Shown piece after piece: positions 1 through 5,659 of a stretch of 5,740 bases of DNA. This DNA is from Candidatus Zhuqueibacterota bacterium (GTDB lineage: Bacteria; Zhuqueibacterota; Zhuqueibacteria; Thermofontimicrobiales; Thiofontviventaceae), in NCBI GenBank assembly GCA_014729735.1, contig WJJN01000441.1, positions 1 to 5,740 on the forward strand. Reading direction: 5' to 3'. Each line of letters opens with the position of its first letter. Position 1 is the stretch's first letter. The notes beneath the pieces are model-generated. The model saw nothing but the letters and a program-made list of their open reading frames with translations, was not told the origin of the DNA and made no database searches. The translations under genes were made by a program, and so were the position numbers.

Positions 1-380
1 GACACAAGATAGCGAAATTGATCGCCTTCAAAGCCGACTTCAGTACCGTGCGTGGCGAAATTATCCCAGCCCCACACAGTTCCGGTGTCTGTTTTTGCTG
101 TAATAAAAAAACCACCGGCAACCAGATAACTGTTGCTCCCCCCGATGTTTTGTTTAATCTCCTCCGTCCGAAACCCCGGATAATCCATCCCGTAAGTTTT
201 GCGCCCCCAGTCTGCCATTGGTTCGCACTCTTGCGAAATATAAAACGAATGCCACAATTTCCCGCGGGTCAGATCGATCGTGTACGTATTGTTTTGTGCA
301 AAAACAGTGTCACCGCCGCTTATAAAGGCGATCAATAGTAAAGTGAAAGTAACAAGATATATTCTGGAAATCATATTCAT
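1..380 (-). CDS. Exported protein of unknown function, N-terminal part (cut by left edge)
   Basis: An open frame of 126 codons runs from an ATG at 380 off the left edge, so only the N-terminus is seen. Residues 1-28 form a classic Sec signal peptide: Arg6, a hydrophobic core (about 8-20), and a likely signal peptidase I site after VFA (Ala28|Gln29). There is no lipobox cysteine, so it is not a SusD-like lipoprotein. The mature part is rich in Gly and aromatics, with segments such as GKLWHSFYISQ (40-50) and YGMDYPGF (63-70). I do not recognise a catalytic motif. It starts 33 bp after the TBDT stop on the same strand, so the two are probably co-transcribed and it may be a periplasmic or surface partner of the receptor. 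A GGAGAG lies 16 nt before the ATG at 380, and a GGA lies 6 nt before the in-frame ATG at 374, so either start is possible. Exported: confident. Function: unknown. Confidence 0.82.
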   Translation of the reverse strand, partial: MNMISRIYLVTFTLLLIAFISGGDTVFAQNNTYTIDLTRGKLWHSFYISQECEPMADWGRKTYGMDYPGFRTEEIKQNIGGSNSYLVAGGFFITAKTDTGTVWGWDNFATHGTEVGFEGDQFRYLV

Positions 381-413
381 TCCATTTAGTTGAAATCTCT
401 CCAAAAACGTGCA

Positions 414-3320
414 TTAAAAAGATACGCCGAGCGTCACAAAAATCTGGCGTGGTATGTTTCGATATGCCTGAAAATAATTGTACAGTCGAACGTCCCGGGT
501 TGGATCATTATCCGGATCGGCATACGTCGCGCCTCGGAGCACAAAACGGTCCAGTTCCTCGCTTCCGTAAATCGGCGTCAGATGCTTATTATTAAACAGG
601 TTCAGAATCCGCAGACTGGCTTTGAATTCCAGTTTGCCAAACTGTTGCGTTTTTTCGAACCGTAAATCAGTTTGGGATTCCGATGGATAGCGCCGGTTGG
701 ATTCGACTCGATAATCATATTGGTATTCAGGAGACCAGAAATAAGACAGTCCGCTGCGCACCCAGACGATCAAACTGGCGGATACATTCTCAAGGGGATG
801 GATGCCAAAAACCCGGACTCCCTCGTCATTCGGGATTGTATACGTTAATGCGCCGTTGAAGCGATGTGTCCTATCCTCCGGCGCCAGATAATCGCTGGCA
901 GAGTAGCTGTATTTTTGCTCCAGTTCCGGCGTCAAATCTCTTCGATCCAGATAAACACCGTAATTTCCATAATTCGTCTGACTGAGCGTATAGGCAAGCC
1001 GGTAATGCCAGCGCCCGACTTTTCGATTGGAAAAACTGATTTCAATGCCGCGGGAGTTGCCGTAACCATTGTTTTCGTAGCTGATATAGGTTCCTTTCAG
1101 ATCATCCGGTTTATTCTGGCTGCCGGTCGTGCTCTTTACGTAAACCAGTGAAATCTGATCTTTCAAATCATTATAATAGGTCACGACATCCAGTTGATGC
1201 GTACCCCACAAGCTTCGCTGCACTCCCACTTCGTAATTAACACTTAGTTTTGGCTTCAGATTCGGATTTCCGTAACTTCCCCAGCCGTTGTAAGTCTGGT
1301 TGTCCAGCGCCTGATTAATCGTGGGCATTGACCGGAAATGTCCATACTGCACGCGGAACGCTGTATTCTCGCCAATGGGGAATGAAATACCCAATCGCGG
1401 GGACAGATTCACAAAGGTCTTCGATGGTTCCCATTCCGGGATTCCCGTGCTGGGACTTCCCAATGCCGGATAAAAAATCTTATACTTGTTTACCGGCACA
1501 TCCACTCCAAAATTATATGCATCCAGACGCACTCCCAGATTTGCGACCATTCCGGCAAACTCGATTTTGTCCTGCATGTATCCGGCAGCATACCAGGTTT
1601 TAGCCTTGTAATTTGTCGCGAATCCTGTGCGCCAGATAAACGCGGACACAGAAAGCGAGGAAGATGCATTGTAGTCCTGATCCATAAGCCAGGCTTCAAC
1701 GCCGGCTTTGAACATATTGGTATTTGTAAATTGATGCGTGTAATTTATTTTTCCTTCATAATAATCCGTTAGCGACGCCTGATTGTACAGGCTGGACCAG
1801 GTGTAGTATTCGCGGTATTTTTCATTCCAGGGACCCCGGTCCTCTAACTCGCGGTCTTCGGGATCGGGATGGAGTTGCACGTCTTTGTCGATTCCCGGAG
1901 TCGGAGTTTGTAAGGCATACAACCGTTCGTTCTGATGCGTCAATGTTGCTTCCAGGAATGCTTTTGATGAGAATACCAGTTTATAATTCAGGCTTTGCGC
2001 GAAAACCGTTTCTTCGCGGGGAGAGTCGTAAATGAGCGTATATTTTCGTTTTGCACCATAATTGCCCCAGAGACCTGCCCAGCGCACATCATCCGAGCCG
2101 GAGCCCATTCCCGAATAGTAGTGCTGGTACAAACCGGTAAATTTAAAATTGTGCTGCGAATTTGGTTTAAAAGAAAGTACCAGCGAATAATTCCCGAGTT
2201 GCTGGACTTTTTCCCGGGTCGGCAACCGGGTTGGCTTGTTTTTTAGCTCACCGGTAAAAAAGAAGCTCATTTTTTTGGCATCCTTGCCAAGAGGTCCGCC
2301 GAAGCTGAACAGATACCGGGTGTAGGCATAATCGCGGTAATCGTAAACGCCCAGTATATTATCATCCGATGGTGTGTGATTTTCGATCCAGAGGTTATAA
2401 TTACGACGGGCGGCTTCCACATTAACGGCGCCGGTGGAGTCCCTGAACTGCGGCTCTTTCAGCCAGTTCTCGAAATTTCCCCATTTCTGCCATTCGTGCT
2501 GCTCATGCGAGTACAAATAATCGCCCCAGTGATATTTCCCCGGGGGTCTGTATTCGACATAAAACGCACCGTTGAATTTCGGACCGCCTTCCTTTGTCAC
2601 GACGTTCACAACCCCGGACTGGGCATTTCCGTATTCCGCGTTGAATCCGCCGGTAATTACTTCCATCTGTGACACAGCCAGCGGATTAATATCGTATTTC
2701 CAGCTATTTTCGGATTTCGTGCCGGTTCCGTAGGCAGGAACACCGGTATTGGTGTTCATGCTCTTGATGCCATTGATCTGGTAATTAATTTCGAATGAGC
2801 CCCCACCGCGCACACTCAATGTACCGTCGGGATTTTTATTGATTCCCGGAGATAATTCCAAAACATTCCGGATATTGGCAGCCGGCAGATTTTGAATTTC
2901 CCGGGCTTCAAAATGAACAGAGGACGACGTTTTATCGATCTCGACGATGGGGCGCTCGGCAGTGATCGTCACTTCTCCACCGATGTCTACCACCGAAGCT
3001 GTCATTTCCACATCGATTCTCGTGGTTCTGCCGATATTCACAACCACATTTTCCACAGATAATTTTCGATACCCGATGTACACAAAATTTAAAGTATATG
3101 TGCCCGGCGGAACATTCAGGATAGTGTACCATCCATTTAAATCGGTGGCAGCACCAATCAGAGTTCCTTCAATCACCACATTGACGCCAATGAGCTGTTC
3201 TTTTGTCTCAGAATCAATAACTCTGCCTGAAATTTTACCTGTATGTTGTGCGAATAAGTTGGATGCGGAAGGAATTAAAATAGTCAAAATGATGAAGCTG
3301 GTAAAAATTGCTCGAATCAA
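414..3320 (-). CDS. TonB-dependent outer-membrane receptor with carboxypeptidase-regulatory-like N-terminal domain
   Basis: A 968-residue outer-membrane active transporter, powered by TonB/ExbBD, for an unidentified large or scarce substrate. In order it shows: a signal peptide (1-24, hydrophobic core then LFA|Q); a carboxypeptidase-regulatory-like beta-sandwich (about 28-106, with GKISGRVIDSET, GVNVVIEGT and NVPPGTYTL); a TonB-box-like stretch EVTITAERP (about 116-124); a plug (about 128-245) containing LSVRGGG and the family hallmark GGFNAEYGNAQSGVVNVVT; then a long 22-strand-type barrel rich in alternating aromatic residues, ending in RQIFVTLGVSF with the C-terminal Phe expected for BAM insertion. 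A Trp/Tyr-rich insertion just after the plug (about 257-325) is probably an extracellular loop. Length fits the FCB-type family. The start is taken as the TTG at 3320, since AAAGGAG sits 8 nt upstream and a complete signal peptide begins there. The upstream TTG at 3350 has no ribosome site and would lie a few bases from the predicted transcription start. No SusD gene follows, so a SusC role is not supported. Substrate cannot be read from sequence. Confidence 0.96.
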   Translation of the reverse strand: MIRAIFTSFIILTILIPSASNLFAQHTGKISGRVIDSETKEQLIGVNVVIEGTLIGAATDLNGWYTILNVPPGTYTLNFVYIGYRKLSVENVVVNIGRTTRIDVEMTASVVDIGGEVTITAERPIVEIDKTSSSVHFEAREIQNLPAANIRNVLELSPGINKNPDGTLSVRGGGSFEINYQINGIKSMNTNTGVPAYGTGTKSENSWKYDINPLAVSQMEVITGGFNAEYGNAQSGVVNVVTKEGGPKFNGAFYVEYRPPGKYHWGDYLYSHEQHEWQKWGNFENWLKEPQFRDSTGAVNVEAARRNYNLWIENHTPSDDNILGVYDYRDYAYTRYLFSFGGPLGKDAKKMSFFFTGELKNKPTRLPTREKVQQLGNYSLVLSFKPNSQHNFKFTGLYQHYYSGMGSGSDDVRWAGLWGNYGAKRKYTLIYDSPREETVFAQSLNYKLVFSSKAFLEATLTHQNERLYALQTPTPGIDKDVQLHPDPEDRELEDRGPWNEKYREYYTWSSLYNQASLTDYYEGKINYTHQFTNTNMFKAGVEAWLMDQDYNASSSLSVSAFIWRTGFATNYKAKTWYAAGYMQDKIEFAGMVANLGVRLDAYNFGVDVPVNKYKIFYPALGSPSTGIPEWEPSKTFVNLSPRLGISFPIGENTAFRVQYGHFRSMPTINQALDNQTYNGWGSYGNPNLKPKLSVNYEVGVQRSLWGTHQLDVVTYYNDLKDQISLVYVKSTTGSQNKPDDLKGTYISYENNGYGNSRGIEISFSNRKVGRWHYRLAYTLSQTNYGNYGVYLDRRDLTPELEQKYSYSASDYLAPEDRTHRFNGALTYTIPNDEGVRVFGIHPLENVSASLIVWVRSGLSYFWSPEYQYDYRVESNRRYPSESQTDLRFEKTQQFGKLEFKASLRILNLFNNKHLTPIYGSEELDRFVLRGATYADPDNDPTRDVRLYNYFQAYRNIPRQIFVTLGVSF

Positions 3321-3328
3321 ATTGCCAT

Positions 3329-3335
3329 CTCCTTT
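3329..3335 (-). promoter_or_regulatory. Shine-Dalgarno site for the TBDT gene
   Basis: Read on the minus strand the bases are AAAGGAG, a near-perfect anti-16S match ending 8 nt before the TTG at 3320. This decides the start: the protein then begins exactly at its signal peptide (M-I-R-A-I-F), and the ten extra residues of the longer frame are dropped. An ATG directly abutting the site is in another frame and stops after three codons. Confidence 0.8.
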
Positions 3336-3362
3336 AGTTTGTAAAGGCAACGAACTAACTAA

Positions 3363-3391
3363 ATATTAATAAATTTTTATCAAATTGTCAA
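3363..3391 (-). promoter_or_regulatory. Sigma70-type promoter of the TBDT operon
   Basis: On the minus strand there is a perfect -35 box TTGACA (3391-3386), a 17-bp spacer, and a -10 box TAATAT (3368-3363; 4 of 6 matches to TATAAT). The region upstream is rich in A-tracts, as in UP elements. The expected transcription start is near 3355-3357, giving a leader of about 35 nt to the TTG start at 3320 that includes the Shine-Dalgarno site. It should drive both the TBDT and the exported protein behind it. The layout is that of housekeeping sigma70, not the Bacteroidota-specific promoter. It is seen directly in the sequence; activity is inferred. Confidence 0.78.
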
Positions 3392-3409
3392 GTGAATTTT
3401 TATAATTAT

Positions 3410-3475
3410 TTCTTTTTTTCTGGTATTTTTTGGAAATTAGTTTAGACTTGAATCGAACTATCTTCTTTTTTTCTG
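3410..3475. repeat. 13-bp perfect direct repeat with A/T tract, two copies
   Basis: TTCTTTTTTTCTG occurs at 3410-3422 and again, identical, at 3463-3475, a spacing of 53 bp or close to five helical turns. On the minus strand each reads CAGAAAAAAAGAA. The proximal copy ends about 19 bp upstream of the -35 box of the TBDT promoter. In-phase A-tracts can bend DNA or act as UP-like elements, or the copies could be paired protein-binding sites. The repeat is certain, while its function is a guess and low complexity makes chance plausible. Confidence 0.5.
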
Positions 3476-3492
3476 TAAAATTACTATTGACA

Positions 3493-3522
3493 TTCATTAT
3501 TTATTTTCATAAATTTTATAAT
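3493..3522 (+). promoter_or_regulatory. Candidate plus-strand promoter upstream of olsF-like gene
   Basis: A perfect TATAAT lies at 3517-3522, with a weak -35 (TTCATT, 3493-3498, 3 of 6) at 18 bp. A perfect TTGACA at 3487-3492 is 24 bp from that -10, but pairs at 17 bp with a poorer TAAATT (3510-3515). Either would start transcription near 3522-3530 and leave a 5' leader of roughly 220 nt before the olsF-like gene. AT-rich DNA produces such matches often, so support is modest. Confidence 0.3.
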
Positions 3523-3648
3523 ACCATACATCATAAAATGCGAAGGATATAAATCATTCCTAATGGTTTCTGGTAATCAGCTTTTTAGCGCTTCACTAAT
3601 ATCTCTTTTTTATTCTATTCATTTTTCAACACTGTCCCCAGCATACCT

Positions 3649-3684
3649 GTTATATTGTAACTTCCGCGACATATCATTGTTACA
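3649..3684. promoter_or_regulatory. Possible operator: palindrome GTTATA-T-TGTAAC plus a third half-site
   Basis: The bases at 3649-3661 form a near-perfect 13-bp palindrome (GTTATA, T, TGTAAC; one mismatch). A third half-site, GTTACA, is at 3679-3684, making a perfect inverted pair with the TGTAAC at 3656-3661. The cluster lies 64-99 bp before the olsF-like start codon, where a dimeric transcription factor could act. No specific regulator family is claimed. Confidence 0.35.
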
Positions 3685-3701
3685 TGACGTTCATATAAAT
3701 G

Positions 3702-3717
3702 TTTTACTTTTGTAAAA
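3702..3717. repeat. Perfect inverted repeat TTTTAC-TTTT-GTAAAA before olsF-like gene
   Basis: Two 6-bp arms flank a 4-nt spacer and end 30 bp before the ATG of the olsF-like gene. This could be an operator or a weak hairpin in the mRNA leader. It is not a typical terminator, as the stem has only one G-C pair per arm. The half-site GTAAAA also occurs at 3475-3480. Confidence 0.35.
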
Positions 3718-3747
3718 ATAAAAACCAGTTCGCGAGGCATATTAAAA

Positions 3748-5499
3748 ATGAATACTATTGATCTGAGAGCAATCATTGAATCCAAAAATTCTAATTATTT
3801 TGATCGCTATCCTTCCTTTATATCCAACATGATTTTAACTGTTTTGAAGAAACTCATCCGTCTCGATGAAATCAATAATTTTCTGGAAAAACATGCGGAT
3901 AAAAAAGGCATCGATTTTGTTGATACATTATTCGAGCACATCGATTTTGGCTATCTTTTATCAAACATCGATCGTGAGAAAATACCGGCAGACGGAAAAT
4001 TAATTTGCGTTGCGAATCATCCTTTGGGAGCGCTTGATGGATTAGCCATCATGAAAGCAATCAGTGAAATTCGTCGTGACGTTAAAATTGTGGCAAATGA
4101 TGTTCTAATGAATATCGAAAATCTGCGCGATGTATTTCTGCCCTATGATTTATATTCTAAAAAAGTTCAACGCCGGCAAGTTGAAAATATCCGAAAATCG
4201 CTTTCAAATGAAGAAGCGATTATTTTCTTTCCCGCCGCAGAAGTTTCCCGTTTAAGCTTACGTGGAATCCATGATAGAAAATGGATGAATGGTCCTGTTT
4301 ATTTTGCACAGAAATACCAGGCACCCATTCTTCCGATTTATGTCAAAGCCAGAAATTCTGCAATTTTTTATCTAACCTCATTTTTCAGCCATAAAATTTC
4401 AATGTTCATGCTTGCACGCGAAATTCTTCGTAAACGAAATGAAAGCATTCGACTCAATATCGGGGATCCGATTCCGAGCCATGTCATAAAAAACACGCTG
4501 GTTAAAACTCGATATCAAACTAAATTGCTGCGAAGACATGTCTATCGCACCGGGAAACAGAAATCAGGGATATTTACAACCGAGAAAACCATTATTCATC
4601 CTGTTGACCGAAAACTTCTAAAAATGGAATTATCGAATTCCAAATTACTAACAACTACTTCGGACGGTAAAAAAATATACCTTGTTGTGTATGACACCGG
4701 ACCCAATATTGTGCGTGAAATTGCAAGGCTGCGCGAGGTCACCTTCCGAAAGGTCGGCGAAGGTACCGGGATGAAATACGATTTTGATGAGTATGACAAA
4801 TATTACAAACATATCGTGTTATGGGATGAAGAAGCACTTGAAATCGTTGGATCATACCGGCTGGGACTATCCCGTGAAATCATCGAAAATAAAGGATTCG
4901 ATGGATTATACAATGCTTCTTTATTTTCGTTCTCAGAGTCATTTAAAAAGCAAATGAAACAATCAGTCGAATTAGGTAGAAGTTTCATCCAGCAAAAATA
5001 CTGGAAAAGCTATGCTCTGGATTACTTGTGGCAGGGAATCGGCGTTTTTCTTCATCAAAATGAGGATGTGAAATATTTATTCGGAGCTGTCAGTATCAGT
5101 GATAATTATACCGAAGATGCCAAAAGACTGATTATTTATTTTTATCGAAAATGGTACGGACTGGACGGACAGGCTTTTTCTAACAACAGATTCATTTTCA
5201 CAAAGCAGGCGGAAAAAGAATTATCCCAGATATTCAATAATTCTTCTATCGAAGAAGATTATCGGGTGCTGAAATCAACACTCAAAAATTATGGCTATTC
5301 CATACCGGTACTGTTCAAAAAATATTCCGAATTATGTGAACAGGATGGCGTTAGATTCCTCGATTTCGGCGTTGATGAAGATTTTTCCAATTGTGTCGAC
5401 GGGCTGGTATTTCTGGAGCTGGAAAAATTAAAACAGAGCAAGCGGAAGCGTTATTTCCCGGCTGCACAGAAGCCCATCGAAGCCGGACAGGAAATATAA
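3748..5499 (+). CDS. olsF: OlsF-like bifunctional acyltransferase: PlsC-type O-acyltransferase fused to OlsB-like N-acyltransferase
   Basis: A predicted inner-membrane-associated enzyme of 583 aa that makes an acylated amino-acid lipid. The C-terminal domain would N-acylate an amino acid (ornithine in known OlsF, glycine in related systems) with a 3-hydroxy-acyl group, and the N-terminal domain would then O-acylate the hydroxyl. The PlsC-like half (about 60-245) shows VANHPLGALDG (88-98, His91/Asp97), FFPAAEVSRLS (160-170) and APILPIYVKARNS (192-204). The OlsB-like GNAT half (about 310-465) shows GEGTGMKYDFDEYD (337-350), LWDEEALEIVGSYRLG (358-373), ELGRSF (408-413) and YLFGAVSIS (443-451). 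A conserved-looking tail with PVLFKKYSEL and FGVDEDFSNCVDGLV follows. The ATG at 3748 is preceded by GAGG at 10 nt, and tandem TAA stops close the gene. Oddities: His and Asp are five residues apart instead of four, and the usual FPxGE reads FPAAE. It appears monocistronic. GC content is lower than in the TBDT. The amino-acid substrate is not determined by sequence. Confidence 0.85.
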   Translation: MNTIDLRAIIESKNSNYFDRYPSFISNMILTVLKKLIRLDEINNFLEKHADKKGIDFVDTLFEHIDFGYLLSNIDREKIPADGKLICVANHPLGALDGLAIMKAISEIRRDVKIVANDVLMNIENLRDVFLPYDLYSKKVQRRQVENIRKSLSNEEAIIFFPAAEVSRLSLRGIHDRKWMNGPVYFAQKYQAPILPIYVKARNSAIFYLTSFFSHKISMFMLAREILRKRNESIRLNIGDPIPSHVIKNTLVKTRYQTKLLRRHVYRTGKQKSGIFTTEKTIIHPVDRKLLKMELSNSKLLTTTSDGKKIYLVVYDTGPNIVREIARLREVTFRKVGEGTGMKYDFDEYDKYYKHIVLWDEEALEIVGSYRLGLSREIIENKGFDGLYNASLFSFSESFKKQMKQSVELGRSFIQQKYWKSYALDYLWQGIGVFLHQNEDVKYLFGAVSISDNYTEDAKRLIIYFYRKWYGLDGQAFSNNRFIFTKQAEKELSQIFNNSSIEEDYRVLKSTLKNYGYSIPVLFKKYSELCEQDGVRFLDFGVDEDFSNCVDGLVFLELEKLKQSKRKRYFPAAQKPIEAGQEI

Positions 5500-5514
5500 T
5501 AAGACGGCGCATTC

Positions 5515-5553
5515 ATTCTGAACGATCCGTCATCTGACGGAGAGTGAAGAATC
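5515..5553. repeat. Hairpin-forming intergenic repeat, ATTCTGAACG...GTGAAGAAT type
   Basis: Outer arms ATTCT (5515-5519) and AGAAT (5549-5553) enclose a perfect inner stem TCCGTCA/TGACGGA (5526-5532, 5535-5541) with a TC turn. The flanking words CATTCTGAACG and GTGAAGAATCTC resemble, from memory, a dispersed intergenic repeat seen in many bacterial genomes; this is recognition, not a search result. It begins 16 bp after the olsF-like stop codon. No T-run follows, so it is not a standard rho-independent terminator, but it could stabilise the mRNA 3' end. Confidence 0.5.
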
Positions 5554-5577
5554 TCATTCCATCTAATTTAGTAAAGA

Positions 5578-5595
5578 CATACACTTAGTGGTATG
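5578..5595. repeat. Small imperfect hairpin
   Basis: CATACAC and GTGGTATG can pair through seven base pairs with one bulged G and a TTA loop. It lies in the tail downstream of the olsF-like gene and is followed by no T-tract. It could be a remnant of a repeat or chance. Confidence 0.3.
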
Positions 5596-5659
5596 ATATT
5601 ACGGTTATCCCCTTAACTCAGCAATTTTCAAATTTAGTATTTATTTGAATTCTTGAGTT

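Larger units (their letters stand above)
3321..3747. other. Divergent AT-rich intergenic control region
   Basis: About 430 bp lie between the divergent TBDT and olsF-like genes, much richer in A+T than either flank and dominated by T-runs on the plus strand. It holds the TBDT promoter, a 13-bp direct repeat, a plus-strand promoter candidate and two inverted-repeat sites near olsF, each listed separately. A 50-codon frame at 3563-3715 (+) is the only small ORF of note and is not supported as a gene. No tRNA, riboswitch or clear rho-independent terminator was found. Confidence 0.7.

Noticed and set aside
18..338. 106-codon plus-strand open frame at the left edge
   Set aside because: It is antisense to the exported-protein frame, which has a clear signal peptide and operon position.
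390..2672. Several plus-strand open frames of 80-100 codons inside the TBDT region
   Set aside because: All are antisense to the receptor, with Arg/Ile-rich or otherwise unnatural composition and no domain signatures.
414..3320. SusC-type glycan receptor
   Set aside because: The domain order is compatible, but no SusD lipoprotein follows and no glycan-degrading gene is in view, so only a general TBDT call is supported.
3317..3328. Three-codon ATG frame overlapping the TBDT TTG start
   Set aside because: It abuts the Shine-Dalgarno site with no spacing, so a ribosome would not start there. Coupled translation is not supported.
2947..3369. 140-codon plus-strand open frame opposite the TBDT N-terminus
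   Set aside because: It lies wholly antisense to a well-supported gene, mirrors its codon pattern, and has no ribosome site or recognisable domain.
3632..3699. Pho-box-like words (CTGTC, CTGTT, GTTCATATAAAT)
   Set aside because: Spacing between candidate half-sites is 10 or 15 bp rather than the 11-bp period of a PhoB site, and matches are poor.
3563..3715. 50-codon plus-strand frame before the olsF-like gene
   Set aside because: The nearest purine-rich site (GAAGGA) is about 15 nt upstream, the product resembles no known peptide, and the frame overlaps the inverted-repeat sites. AT-rich non-coding DNA explains it.
5526..5541. Rho-independent terminator after the olsF-like gene
   Set aside because: The hairpin is good but is followed by GAGTGAAGAATC, with no T-run.
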